DNA from: an uncultured Methanobrevibacter sp. | Lineage (GTDB): Archaea > Methanobacteriota > Methanobacteria > Methanobacteriales > Methanobacteriaceae | Reading direction: 5' to 3' | Length of the DNA: 48,406 bases | Assembly (NCBI RefSeq): GCF_902788255.1 | Contig: NZ_CADAJR010000015.1 | Span: 1-48,406, forward strand | Part shown: positions 1 through 8,155 of the stretch, piece by piece | How positions within the stretch are numbered: the stretch's first letter is position 1 | Layout of the letters: every line of letters begins with the position of its first letter | Notes under the pieces: generated by a model | Told to the model about the DNA's origin: nothing | What the model saw: the letters and a program-made list of their open reading frames with translations, nothing else | Database searches by the model: none | Program-made: the position numbers and the translations under genes

Positions 1-94
1 TTTTTAAAACACATTTCATTTTTGTGTTTTCTAGTAATTTAAAAGATATCCTGTCAACTACATTGAATTTTTAAAATCAACAAAGTTTTTGAAA

Positions 95-690
95 GAGTCT
101 TAACATTAACATTTCAGGATTTGGAATCTGATTTTGAAATGGACTTGATATATATTCGAGGATTGAAATTAACTTTAACATTAACAATCCATTCCGTTAA
201 AGTGAAAAGCTATTAATAATATTGAAGATGGAGATTTACTTTTGATTTAATTAACGTTAACATTAACATTAACGATAGCTAAGAGAGAACTGAAATTTAC
301 TTTAACATTAACGATTCCAATTCCAGAACTTATTTTCCCCTGCACATTGATATATATGTTGGAGTTAAAGTCAAATCAACTTCACAACCCCTCTGTTAAA
401 GTAAACGAAGAACCTCACAAAACAAGACTAGACAGCACACATTCTTTAAATTAATGTAACATTAACGTTACGATACCAAAACCAAACCGAAATTTACTTT
501 AACATCAGCATTTTGAGATTTGGAATTTGAATTAAGCTTGATATATAATTAGGTGAAAGTCAAAATAACTTCTCAACCAACAATAGTAAATCAAATATAG
601 AGTCAAGAATATTAAAGCTACAAACTTATCGTCGATTTAATTAACTTTAACGTTAACAATAACAATTGCGAAATCAGAAAAAACTTTACT
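95..690. repeat. Degenerate TTAACATTAAC repeat region, noncoding
   Basis: This stretch has no credible gene and is filled with variants of TTTAACATTAAC (near 99, 174, 252-273, 300, 461, 499 and 641-660). Larger units recur imperfectly. TTTAACATTAAC followed by an 'atttggaat' block, a TTGATATATA block and 'aaagtcaaa.aact' appears near 99-160, 300-390 and 499-580. A 'gatttaattaac' block at about 244 recurs at about 634. Spacing is irregular, so this is not a CRISPR array. It could be a decayed tandem duplication, a protein-binding array or an origin-like region; I cannot decide. Confidence 0.6.
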
Positions 691-701
691 TCTGGGGGAC
701 A

Positions 702-1700
702 TTACTGGTGGCGCTTTATTTCTGATTTTTTTCTGGCTATGGCTTCCTCATATTTTTTTATATTTTTTTCATAAACTTTATTTTTCCAGTTCTGATATTC
801 AGTAGTTTGCAGAGTTATTGGATTCGGATTGTTAGGGAGTTTAATATCCACATAATAATCAAACTCATCCCCAATAATCCCTTTTATTTCATTATATAAT
901 TCATCACAATACCACTCACAAAAAGAAGTTATGGATATTAAGTCAAGTTTGTCATATTCAGACATTTTTTCCCAATCGAAATCTATTCCATTAACATCAC
1001 AATAAACTTCAATATCTCCATATACAAAATCTTCAAAATTTTTTAATAAAAAAGATTGAAAATTAACTTCTTTAGAATAATCTTTAATGAATATAACCTG
1101 TGGAGAATATCCTCTATCAATTCCATCAAACTTCAAATCATGTTTATTTTCAACATTTTTAATTATATTTTTTATCCCAGGTTTCAAATTTTCAATAGAC
1201 TTACATTTATCTTCATATTTATTTAATAGACTATTAAATGGAGTATTATCTGTGTGAAAATCATTTATAAAATTATCAAAAACTTGTGAATCTAAAAAAT
1301 TAAATAAATTTAATATTTCGTAAAGTTGTTGTTCAGTATAATTTTCTAACAAATATCTTACTGATTTTTCATTATTCCATTGTGTGATTTTAAAGAATTT
1401 ATTAAAAATATGCATATTTTCTGTTAGTAGAATATAAAATTCTTTATAATGTAATTCCTTTTGTTTTTGTTTTTTTTCTTCTTCTAATTTTTTTTCTTTT
1501 TCTATTTGAATTTTCTTTTCTAAAATATGCAGTTCATCATCCAAATCTCGAATCTTTTCATTAATTTTTATTAAATCGTATTTATATTCAATAATATCTT
1601 CTCTAGATTGAGGCAATTCCAATTTTCTTTCTAATTCGTTACGCTTATATTTTAAAGAAGATAATTCTTTAGAAACTTGTAGATACTCCTCTTCTAACAT
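702..1700 (-). CDS. Hypothetical protein with N-terminal coiled coil
   Basis: A 332-residue protein of no family I recognise. Residues 1 to about 85 are rich in Glu, Lys and Leu with heptad-like spacing (ELERKLELPQ, ILEKKIQIEKEKKLEEEKK) and should form a long coiled coil. The rest is a mixed alpha/beta globular domain rich in aromatic and acidic residues (FCEWYCDELYNEI, GDEFDYYVDIKLP). A short basic helix closes the protein. There is no signal peptide or membrane segment, so it is presumably cytoplasmic. It stands alone between the repeat region and the structured-RNA candidate, and its codon use is very AT-rich. The start is the ATG after 'TGAGTGATATAA'. A role in DNA or phage biology is possible but unsupported. 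Confidence 0.75.
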   Translation of the reverse strand: MLEEEYLQVSKELSSLKYKRNELERKLELPQSREDIIEYKYDLIKINEKIRDLDDELHILEKKIQIEKEKKLEEEKKQKQKELHYKEFYILLTENMHIFNKFFKITQWNNEKSVRYLLENYTEQQLYEILNLFNFLDSQVFDNFINDFHTDNTPFNSLLNKYEDKCKSIENLKPGIKNIIKNVENKHDLKFDGIDRGYSPQVIFIKDYSKEVNFQSFLLKNFEDFVYGDIEVYCDVNGIDFDWEKMSEYDKLDLISITSFCEWYCDELYNEIKGIIGDEFDYYVDIKLPNNPNPITLQTTEYQNWKNKVYEKNIKKYEEAIARKKSEIKRHQ

Positions 1701-1840
1701 TTATATCACTCATTAATAAAATTAATTAAATCCCTTGATAAAAAAAATATACTTTAATTTTAGTATCTTTATAGAAGTTTATAATATTTTTTATATAAAA
1801 CATAATTTTGAATCAAACACTAGATACATGTTATAAGTGA

Positions 1841-2090
1841 ACCAATTCGCCAGGCCGGAACCACGCCGACCGCAAGGGAGGCGTGTGTGTAGGTCTGGTG
1901 TAAAGAATTGGTGAGCATATACTATAGGGAGGAACCGACCCTTGCCGGTCTGTTCCGTATAGATAGTGTATTCAAAATAAGCTATACATCTCTGATGGAC
2001 AGGTTGCGACAAATGAAATGAGTCACAATAGATATATGAAGAATAATTAATTTTGTCAGATTTAAGAACCGACCCTTTAGCGGTCGGTTC
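1841..2090. ncRNA. Candidate structured RNA with GC-rich nested hairpins
   Basis: In very AT-rich DNA this segment is GC-rich and folds well. ACCAATTC (1841-1848) pairs with GAATTGGT (1905-1912). CCAGGCC (1850-1856) pairs with GGTCTGG (1892-1898). CACGCC (1862-1867) pairs with GGCGTG (1880-1885) and encloses GA-CC-GCAA-GG-GA, that is tandem G.A pairs under a GNRA tetraloop. A second hairpin pairs ATATACTAT (1917-1925) with ATAGTGTAT (1963-1971) around GGAAC...GTTCC and GACC...GGTC. A third is perfect: GAACCGACC (2066-2074) with GGTCGGTTC (2082-2090). Hairpins two and three share AACCGACCCTT. The strand is unclear: TATA-like stretches lie on both sides (about 1789 for plus, about 2143 for minus). 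I could not match it to SRP RNA, RNase P RNA or tRNA. Confidence 0.5.
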
Positions 2091-2146
2091 GAGGTTAGTT
2101 TTGATAAACTTGATTTTATTTTGCATTGGCTTCTTGGGTAATTATA

Positions 2147-2163
2147 TGGGGGCTTGTCCCCCA
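2147..2163. other. Perfect GC hairpin TGGGGG-CTTGT-CCCCCA
   Basis: Six-base-pair perfect inverted repeat with a five-base loop, just outside the structured-RNA candidate. There is no T-run on either side, so it is not a typical terminator. It may be the end helix or a separate element of the same RNA. Confidence 0.4.
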
Positions 2164-2297
2164 TTAATTAGGCATTAAGGGTTACAATGCAAATAGGGGA
2201 TGAGAAGTTAAACACCACAAACAATTCCCATCTAATTCAATAACGAGCGTTCATGAAAAAATCTAGCTCCGGTGAAAAAAGCAAAAGACCCTCATAG

Positions 2298-2460
2298 CTA
2301 TATTCTAGTTCTATTGAAACCCATATCATTTAAAATTTTATTATATTCCTCACGAGTAGTAAATGAAGGAGCATTTTCATCATCACTACCTCCAGTTGAT
2401 CCGTTCACCAGAGTTTGTTATAACAATGTAATCTGAATCAATACCCTCCCTTACTGACAC
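2298..2460 (-). pseudogene. Remnant of a protein gene, C-terminal part, frameshifted
   Basis: Reading leftwards from about 2402 gives a coherent acidic tail (GSTGGSDDENAPSFTTREEY, then NKILNDMGFNRTRI) ending at a TAG at 2298-2300. Immediately upstream, another frame gives SVREGIDSDYIVITNSGE. The two join only with a frameshift near 2400. No start or ribosome site is present. It looks like the 3' end of a decayed gene. The low-complexity acidic linker recalls the tails of the MENK-type membrane proteins elsewhere in the window, but no direct match was found. Confidence 0.35.
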
Positions 2461-2788
2461 TGTAGTACTTAATTATCATTATTATTTAACTAAAATTTTT
2501 TTAATCTAATAACCTTACTAATCATTTTAATTTTTACATATCTTATTGAGCTAATAAAAAAATAACCTTAAAATTATTCAATTGTATAAATTAATGAAGA
2601 TATAATATTATAAAGTAAATTATATGGTTTATTTTCCTAAAAAGGTAATAAAATAAAGTCAAGGCATTATTTAAATCGATATCTATAAATAAATTTCAAG
2701 TATAGATATAATATTAAAATGTAATAAATCTGTGTTTAAAAAAAAACTTAATTAAACATATAAATTTAAGAAGAATAAAGGTGATTAA
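2461..2788. other. AT-rich intergenic region, promoter of the 2.8-6.8 kb gene set
   Basis: About 330 bases with no reading frame worth naming. It is extremely AT-rich with several TATA-like stretches (for example around 2604-2630 and 2700-2715). It must hold the promoter of the zinc-ribbon membrane protein gene that begins at 2789, preceded by AAGGTGATTAA. No inverted repeat stands out. Confidence 0.4.
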
Positions 2789-3481
2789 ATGGGAGAGTTA
2801 GACGAATTAAAATCAAAAATTACATATGATAACAAAACTATTTTTGGAATAGTCGGTATTATTGTTGGCTTTTTGTTTTGGGGAATTGGCCATCCAGGTA
2901 TTGGAATTGGAGACGTTTTAATATTAATTTTCCCCTGTATATTATTAATAATACCCAGCCCTACAATAAAAAACAGTAAAGTTCTATCGGTGATTTCAAT
3001 AATAATTTTATTATTATTACTGCTTGTTGGCCTATCTTCATTATCCGAAATACTTATCTACTATTTACCTGATAGTTATATGTTCGCTGATGGCTATGTT
3101 GAATCAATGTTATTATCAGATATCCTTCAACTAATTTTATGCATTTACGGATTATTCTGTGCATTTTTATTATCCATTCAAAGTGAACCTAATCAAACAA
3201 AAAATGTAGTTTCATCTACCAATTATAATATGTCCAATAATGCTACAAAAAATTTTGATAAATATTGTACAGAATGTGGTCAGGGATTAATGAACGATGC
3301 AAAGTTCTGCCCAGGTTGTGGAAGAAATCTGAATGCAAATGATAATGAACCTGCTACCGAAGAAAACATGACTGTTGAGGAAGAGGATGAACTTAAGTGT
3401 AAAAAATGTGGTGCAGAATTAACTGAAGAAAGTATATTTTGCCCAGAATGTGGCGAAAAAATAAAAGATAATACTGAGTAA
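2789..3481 (+). CDS. Membrane protein with two C-terminal zinc ribbons
   Basis: A 230-residue protein. Residues 18 to about 135 hold four or so hydrophobic segments (FGIVGIIVGFLFWGIG, VLILIFPCILLIIP, IIILLLLLLVGLSSL, ILQLILCIYGLFCAFLL). The C-terminal part is hydrophilic with two zinc-ribbon motifs: CTECGQGLMNDAKFCPGCG, then CKKCGAELTEESIFCPECG. Such zinc ribbons are usual in archaeal and Firmicutes membrane proteins of unknown function and probably mediate protein contacts. The start follows AAGGTGATTAA. It is the first gene of a same-strand run of six (2789-6796). Function is unknown; a membrane scaffold role is inference. Confidence 0.85.
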   Translation: MGELDELKSKITYDNKTIFGIVGIIVGFLFWGIGHPGIGIGDVLILIFPCILLIIPSPTIKNSKVLSVISIIILLLLLLVGLSSLSEILIYYLPDSYMFADGYVESMLLSDILQLILCIYGLFCAFLLSIQSEPNQTKNVVSSTNYNMSNNATKNFDKYCTECGQGLMNDAKFCPGCGRNLNANDNEPATEENMTVEEEDELKCKKCGAELTEESIFCPECGEKIKDNTE

Positions 3482-3594
3482 AATGTCACTTCATATTAAC
3501 CATATGGAGAAATAAGAAAATACAAAATTGTGCAAATCTGAAAATGCATTTATAAGAGACCCCATATGTCTTATAAATTATTGAGGTGATAATT

Positions 3595-4254
3595 ATGCCT
3601 AAAATTTGTGAAGAATGTGGAGAAGAAATAAAAAACAAAAATGCTAAATTCTGTGAAAAATGTGGAGCCAAAATAAAAGTTGCACCAAATGTAGAAAATA
3701 AAAAAAATGATTCAAATATACAATCAACAGGAAAGCAGAAATTAATGATAATTGGAGCAATAGCCATTATAGCCATTGTTGCAGTAGTAGGATTTACGCT
3801 ATTAAGCCAGCCTACTCCAATAGAATGCAAAACAGTTGAAATTGTTGATGGAATTCCTATAGATGTTCCAATTAATTCAACAAAGGAAAAAAAGAATACC
3901 TTAACTTATTATAAATCCGATTTAGCAGAAGTGATATTGTTTACTCCTCCTGAAGGACCTGTTAATAAAAAAACAGTAGATGAACTATCAGGCATGAATG
4001 TTTGGACTAGAGAATATGAAGATTCATCCGTACAGGAAGATGCTGAACTCATAAGTGGAAAAATGCATGATTCAGTAGAGTATGATGATCACAAAAAAAT
4101 AGATGATGCTTTGGTATTTTATGACGAGACCAGTGGAATGTATTCTATAGTTCGTGATGGAGGGGCTAGTGGATATTGTTTATATGCTGAATCTAAAGAT
4201 CCACATGTTCTTGCCCAAATTTCGAACTCAATTGGCGGTAAAGATAATAAATAA
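3595..4254 (+). CDS. Zinc-ribbon, single-span protein with extracellular domain
   Basis: A 219-residue protein. Residues 1-30 form a zinc ribbon (CEECGEEIKNKNAKFCEKCG). A hydrophobic segment follows near 50-72 (LMIIGAIAIIAIVAVVGFTLL), then an outside domain of about 145 residues. The ATG at 3595 is preferred over a GTG nine bases upstream, because GAGGTGAT at 3583-3590 is correctly spaced for it and overlaps the GTG. The outer domain begins VEIVDGIPIDVPINS, similar in style to the start of the mature proteins at 4302 and 10435 (VDINGVTFNIP, VEVGKLNFTVP), suggesting one fold. Function is unknown. Confidence 0.85.
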   Translation: MPKICEECGEEIKNKNAKFCEKCGAKIKVAPNVENKKNDSNIQSTGKQKLMIIGAIAIIAIVAVVGFTLLSQPTPIECKTVEIVDGIPIDVPINSTKEKKNTLTYYKSDLAEVILFTPPEGPVNKKTVDELSGMNVWTREYEDSSVQEDAELISGKMHDSVEYDDHKKIDDALVFYDETSGMYSIVRDGGASGYCLYAESKDPHVLAQISNSIGGKDNK

Positions 4255-4301
4255 TTCATAAAATTAAAAAGGAGGAACTTTATGTCAAAAAAAATATTTT
4301 A

Positions 4302-4784
4302 ATGTTTTTAACATTAACATTAGTTGTTTGTGTATGTTTATCTCCATTAATGGCTGCAGACAATACTTATTCCGTTGATATTAATGGAGTTACATTTAAT
4401 ATTCCAAATAACTACCATGAAGATGAAGAAATGACTATGGCTGAAGATGGTTCTGTTATTGATAATTATATGGAAGATCATCCCTGTTATTATATTGGAA
4501 AAGTTTATACTGATGGGAATAATTCTATTTCCATAAGTACAAGTTCCAGTTACGGAGACCCATTTGTTGCAGAAGATATTTTAGATTTCAGTAGTGGAGA
4601 AAAAACAATTGCCGGCAACAGAGGTGAGTTTTATGAATATTCTCCTAGTGAACTTCAAATGTCAAATGATAATTTTTATTATAAACATGATAGTCTAGTT
4701 TCTTTTCGGTATGTTGAAAATGGTGTTTGTGTAATGATTGAAGCAGAAGATGTAAAAACAATTGAAAAAGTTATTGGTACTTAA
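4302..4784 (+). CDS. Secreted small protein, probable frameshift at its start
   Basis: The frame encodes 160 residues starting MFLTLTLVVCVCLSPLMAAD, a signal peptide lacking its basic N-region. The good ribosome site (GGAGG at 4271-4275) belongs to an ATG at 4282, which reads MSKKIF and then meets TAA. One extra A in the A8 run at 4287-4294 would fuse the frames into MSKKNILMFLTLTLVVCVC, a textbook signal peptide. So the gene probably begins at 4282 and carries a one-base deletion, a sequencing error or a slippage site. The mature protein (VDINGVTFNIPNNYHEDEEM) resembles the outer domains of the 3595 and 10435 products. Function is unknown. Confidence 0.75.
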   Translation: MFLTLTLVVCVCLSPLMAADNTYSVDINGVTFNIPNNYHEDEEMTMAEDGSVIDNYMEDHPCYYIGKVYTDGNNSISISTSSSYGDPFVAEDILDFSSGEKTIAGNRGEFYEYSPSELQMSNDNFYYKHDSLVSFRYVENGVCVMIEAEDVKTIEKVIGT

Positions 4785-4810
4785 AAATATAATTAATTAG
4801 GTGTGATTCT

Positions 4811-5407
4811 ATGGAAAAAAATCAAAAATTAATAATAGGAGCATTGATTGTGATAATTGCATTAATTGCCCTAATAGGAACAGTAATGCTCATGAATGTT
4901 GAAAAAACTGAAATTATAATCCCTGATGAATACACTCTTGAGAGTAATAAATCAGGAGTTTTAACATATAAAAATAATCTCAGTAATGGTTATAAATTAG
5001 AAATAAAAGAAGATACAAATTCTAAAGGAATCAAAAAAGAGAACATGTATGGCAGTATAATGAAATGTACAGTAAATGGCACAGATTATATTATAACATG
5101 TTATAATCCGGTTGATAAAACAAAAGAGGTAACTCCATATAATTATGGATTATATGATGTTTCAGATATTAAAGCTCATCCTGGTGTAAAACCTGTTGAA
5201 TGCGTTGGCTCAGATTCAATTACATTCCCAAGCATTTTTACTCAAACTAACAATCCTTATGATTTAAAAACATTGAATAATATGAATAAAACAGGTAATC
5301 TGAATGCAACAAGCATACAGCAATATTTCCCACCGACATATATGGATGCTGCTGATTTACTTAATCAACGTGACCAAGAGTATGTAGTAAATAGATATTT
5401 AGGATAA
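4811..5407 (+). CDS. Single-span membrane-anchored protein of unknown function
   Basis: A 198-residue protein with a short cytoplasmic MEKNQK, one hydrophobic segment (LIIGALIVIIALIALIGTVM, residues 7-26) and an outside domain. The N-terminus is of the MENK-plus-anchor type found in seven other proteins of this window (28026, 29453, 34319, 34941, 45430, 46248, 46858). The outer part has no Ig-like repeat and is otherwise unrecognised. It lies 26 bases after the preceding gene, with AGGTGTGAT upstream of the ATG, in the same run of six genes. Confidence 0.8.
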   Translation: MEKNQKLIIGALIVIIALIALIGTVMLMNVEKTEIIIPDEYTLESNKSGVLTYKNNLSNGYKLEIKEDTNSKGIKKENMYGSIMKCTVNGTDYIITCYNPVDKTKEVTPYNYGLYDVSDIKAHPGVKPVECVGSDSITFPSIFTQTNNPYDLKTLNNMNKTGNLNATSIQQYFPPTYMDAADLLNQRDQEYVVNRYLG

Positions 5408-5428
5408 ATAAACTATGGGAGAAATAAA

Positions 5429-5854
5429 ATGAAGTATTTTAATAAAATAGCCATCGTACTAATTTTATTAATTTTTACTATGAGTTTTGTAGCATCTGCA
5501 AATGTGCATGATTTTAAGTATCCAAACACTTTTAAAAAAATGGACGATGGAGACGGATATATCAATGATCTTGGCCAAGGCATGCTAGTTTATGAATATG
5601 ATGATTCTTCAAAAGCACTTTTCTTATCAAATCACGATCAATATGCTTTTGAATATTATGAAAATAATTATTATGCCTTTGCGGATGGTGAAAACAATTT
5701 AGGTGGCCTTTTGGAAGTTGTTTCATATAAAGGAGACAAATACATTGTAATATCAACAATTTTGATGGATAATCTTGAATCTGAAAGTGGATATATCCAA
5801 GATAATCTAGAAGAATTTAATAAATTAAATAAGGTTGAACCTTTAACAATTTAA
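5429..5854 (+). CDS. Secreted small protein of unknown function
   Basis: A 141-residue protein with a clear signal peptide (MKYFNKIAIVLILLIFTMSF, cleavage near VASA-N). The mature part of about 115 residues is acidic and aromatic-rich (HDFKYPNTFKKMDDGDGYIN; AFEYYENNYYAFADGENN). In size and layout it resembles the 4302 product. It follows the previous gene by 21 bases with GGGAGAAATAAA before the ATG, and precedes the SseB-like gene by 12 bases, so the run is probably co-transcribed. Confidence 0.8.
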   Translation: MKYFNKIAIVLILLIFTMSFVASANVHDFKYPNTFKKMDDGDGYINDLGQGMLVYEYDDSSKALFLSNHDQYAFEYYENNYYAFADGENNLGGLLEVVSYKGDKYIVISTILMDNLESESGYIQDNLEEFNKLNKVEPLTI

Positions 5855-5866
5855 GGCGGTGAAATT

Positions 5867-6796
5867 ATGCAAGAATCATATGTGACCAACAATCACTTAA
5901 GAACTGTATTTAATGACATTGGAGACTATTTGGAAAAAGGTCAGGAACCTCCAGAAGATTTATTCCTTGAATTTATCGGAGAATTGAGAGTATCCAATTT
6001 ATTAATTCCAGGCATAATTGAAGGAGATGAATTAATATCAGAAAATTTAACAAATGATGCTGGTGAGACAGTTATTCCATTATACACTGATGATGAGGAA
6101 TATGTTAAAGATAAAGGTTTAGATTCTGAATATGACCCCGTCCCTAATGACATCCGGTATTATGTTGATTTAATCAATGAAAATAATTTTAATGGAATTA
6201 TAATCAATTTAGCCAGTGAGGGTTTCTTCATACCATCTGATTTATTAAATAATTTATCATTAGGCCCAACATTTTCAATCAACGATAATTTTAGAGGATA
6301 CGAATCAGATCAATTAAAAAATATTGCTGAAAATACATCAAATGATTCTTTAGTCAATTTTATCAGAAATCCCAGCAATGACAATAACTTTGATGATTTA
6401 ATGATGGAATTAACAAAATCCACATTACTCAATGTTATTGTTGATGAAGAAAATCTGGAAGATTATTCTAATAATGGAATAATATTCAGAGAAGATGTTG
6501 GAGGATTTGAAGTCTGTAATACCGGAAATGATGAAGAAAACTTTGGAATATTATTCACAAGCAAAAATGCTATTTTAAACACAATGGATTATAATTCAGA
6601 ATTTTATTATTATTATCAAATTACCATACTTTCTGAATTCTTTGATTATGTGTTAAGAAGTGACATGGGAGGAGTTGTAATTAATCCGGGATTAGATGAT
6701 TATTTCATCCCAAGAGGGTTCTTATTAACATTTTCAAATGTTATGGACAACCCTAGTTTCAAACAAGCCCTGGATTATGCATTTTTATTGAAATAA
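5867..6796 (+). CDS. SseB-like protein
   Basis: A 309-residue cytoplasmic protein. Residues 20 to about 125 follow the SseB N-terminal pattern: a short helical start, then ELRVSNLLIPG, then GETVIPLYTDDEEYVKDKG, then GIIINLASEGFFIPSDLL. It resembles the better conserved SseB-like product at 35534, which is of nearly equal length. SseB family proteins are of poorly defined biochemical function. A second half (residues 155-300) appears to repeat the layout (LLNVIVDEENL ... GGVVINPGLDDYFIPRGFLL), suggesting an internal duplication. The start follows AAGGCGGTGAAATT. It is the last gene of the run. Confidence 0.7.
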   Translation: MQESYVTNNHLRTVFNDIGDYLEKGQEPPEDLFLEFIGELRVSNLLIPGIIEGDELISENLTNDAGETVIPLYTDDEEYVKDKGLDSEYDPVPNDIRYYVDLINENNFNGIIINLASEGFFIPSDLLNNLSLGPTFSINDNFRGYESDQLKNIAENTSNDSLVNFIRNPSNDNNFDDLMMELTKSTLLNVIVDEENLEDYSNNGIIFREDVGGFEVCNTGNDEENFGILFTSKNAILNTMDYNSEFYYYYQITILSEFFDYVLRSDMGGVVINPGLDDYFIPRGFLLTFSNVMDNPSFKQALDYAFLLK

Positions 6797-6837
6797 CTAT
6801 TATTTTTAATAGTTATTCTTTTTTTATTTATTATAAT

Positions 6838-6935
6838 GGATTTTAACTGATAAGTGTGAACAAGACGGCACATACAAAAATTTAGATGAAAAAATTAAAG
6901 AAATCAAAAACAATACCTTGGGTTATGAGGAATAA
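6838..6935 (+). pseudogene. Short C-terminal gene remnant
   Basis: The plus strand reads WILTDKCEQDGTYKNLDEKI, then KEIKNNTLGYEE, and stops at TAA 6933-6935. It has an upstream stop at about 6835 and no start codon. The composition is that of a real soluble protein tail and not of the surrounding AT-rich spacer. I read it as the 3' end of a deleted gene. Low confidence. Confidence 0.25.
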
Positions 6936-6983
6936 ATCGTAAACTACTTTTTATTCATACTCCTACATTGTTTTTTAATATTT

Positions 6984-7163
6984 TTAAAGACCATAATTGT
7001 ATATTTCAGATAAGATTCTACCTCGAATTTCTCCCAACTCCATTATTTTCTTTCTGATATTGTTTTTATCGTCTTCGGATAATTCAGTATTATTTTTTAA
7101 AATCATTTCATATGCTTCAATGGTTGTTCGGATGCTGTGCAATTCAGCTTCTGCTCTTGTCAT
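6984..7163 (-). CDS. Small helical protein, 59 residues
   Basis: A small gene with a strong ribosome site: AAAGGAGGATAAATT precedes the ATG at 7163. The protein (MTRAEAELHSIRTTIEAYEM ... KKIMELGEIRGRILSEIYNY) is charged and almost entirely helical, with heptad-like spacing, and probably forms a coiled-coil hairpin or dimer. It lies downstream of the EEP operon on the same strand, together with another 59-residue helical protein, so the two may be partners. Function is unknown. Confidence 0.65.
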   Translation of the reverse strand: MTRAEAELHSIRTTIEAYEMILKNNTELSEDDKNNIRKKIMELGEIRGRILSEIYNYGL

Positions 7164-7213
7164 AATTTATCCTCCTTTTATTGCAATGTATTTTTCTATT
7201 ATTCACACTATTT

Positions 7214-7393
7214 TTAACTTTTTTCATTAATCAGATTACATACCTCTGATAGATATTCCTTATTCATCATATAAACAAATTTAGGAGTGGGCTCAATAAT
7301 GTTATCTTCCATTAAATCTTTATCCTTTTCATACCTGCGGATTTCCAGTATAAGTTCGTCCCGTTTTTTTATGAGTTCTTCAAGGTGTTGCAT
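7214..7393 (-). CDS. Small coiled-coil protein, possibly frameshifted at its 5' end
   Basis: The frame from ATG 7393 encodes 59 residues (MQHLEELIKKRDELILEIRR ... NEKS), mostly helical and charged. There is no ribosome site in front of this ATG. In another frame, ATGs at 7433 and 7430, just after the EEP gene stop and behind GGAG, read MIDPVTFRKSLENATP and stop within the first codons of the frame above. A single-base change near 7390-7396 would join them into one protein of about 72 residues. Either the gene is frameshifted or these are two overlapping mini-genes. Confidence 0.55.
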   Translation of the reverse strand: MQHLEELIKKRDELILEIRRYEKDKDLMEDNIIEPTPKFVYMMNKEYLSEVCNLINEKS

Positions 7394-7439
7394 TTTCTAA
7401 TGATTTTCTGAAAGTTACTGGATCAATCATCATCGTAGT

Positions 7440-8144
7440 TTACTCCGGAATTTCAAAAACAATCGGCATATGGTCACTTATCCCTATCCATTTATCGGCA
7501 TCTCCAATTTGTAAATCTTTAACTTTATCTGGTGCTGCAAATACGTGATCCAAGTGAAAAGGACTGTTTAAATTTCTACGCCAATAAAATGTAGGTATTG
7601 ATTCTTTTCCTTGTTGTTCTCCAGTAAAATAATGATATGTATCAACAAGCCCTTTTTCAGATAATTTTTCTATCATCTCATAAACATTCTTTCCATGCTG
7701 TTTGTTAACTAATCTTACATCGCAATTAAAATCTCCACAGATAATCATCTCTTCATTGAAAAACCCTGAATTTTTGTGTTCTTCATAATATCTGGTAATC
7801 TCTTTAGGATAATAAATTTCCTTGCGTCCTTCAATGTTAGGATTAGTCCAAACACCTAAAAGATTAAAATCATCATTAACCCTAACAGGAATGAAATATC
7901 TAAGTCCTTTATCATCCAAATCCACTAAATCTAATTTTATATTATCTTTGGCAAATATCCCTAGACCATAACTCTGATTATGACCCACCCAATAATAATT
8001 GGAAGCAAATTCATTATACTCTTGCGAATCTATTGTCAATGGATTTTCACATTCCTGTATTACATATATATCTGCATCCTCTTCAAGAATAGCTGGAAAT
8101 CTTTCACTAAAGTAACCATTAGAATTCCAAGTAACTATTTTCAT
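7440..8144 (-). CDS. Endonuclease/exonuclease/phosphatase (EEP) family protein
   Basis: A 234-residue protein with the EEP motifs in order: TWNSNGYF (residues 4-11), ADIYVIQECE with the metal-binding Glu, GLGIFAKDNIKL, IICGDFNCDVRL (general base and metal ligands), and the closing SDHMPIVFEI with its catalytic Asp-His. Members cleave phosphodiester bonds in DNA, RNA, inositol phosphates or lipids; the substrate here cannot be told. It is closely similar to the 42318 product (VIQECE, GLGIFAKDDVKLE, HFIPVRVNDEFNLLGVW), so the two are paralogues. It is third in an operon with an exonuclease III-like fusion. No secretion signal is present. Confidence 0.88.
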   Translation of the reverse strand: MKIVTWNSNGYFSERFPAILEEDADIYVIQECENPLTIDSQEYNEFASNYYWVGHNQSYGLGIFAKDNIKLDLVDLDDKGLRYFIPVRVNDDFNLLGVWTNPNIEGRKEIYYPKEITRYYEEHKNSGFFNEEMIICGDFNCDVRLVNKQHGKNVYEMIEKLSEKGLVDTYHYFTGEQQGKESIPTFYWRRNLNSPFHLDHVFAAPDKVKDLQIGDADKWIGISDHMPIVFEIPE

Positions 8145-8155
8145 AACAATCCCAT

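Noticed and set aside
95-690. CRISPR array or replication origin
   Set aside because: Repeats are imperfect and irregularly spaced, and no origin-recognition box or orc1/cdc6 gene is nearby.
1841-2090. SRP RNA, RNase P RNA or tRNA
   Set aside because: GTGAACC...CCAGGCCGGAA recalls SRP RNA, but the GGAGCA part of the SRP loop is absent, and no RNase P or tRNA consensus could be found.
1791-2164. Minus-strand frames of 111 and 60 codons over the GC-rich hairpins
   Set aside because: They run through palindromic stems, lack ribosome sites and give protein sequence of odd composition; RNA structure explains the stretch better.
6997-7230. Plus-strand frame of 77 codons
   Set aside because: It is the complement of the 59-residue gene at 6984-7163, which has an excellent ribosome site.
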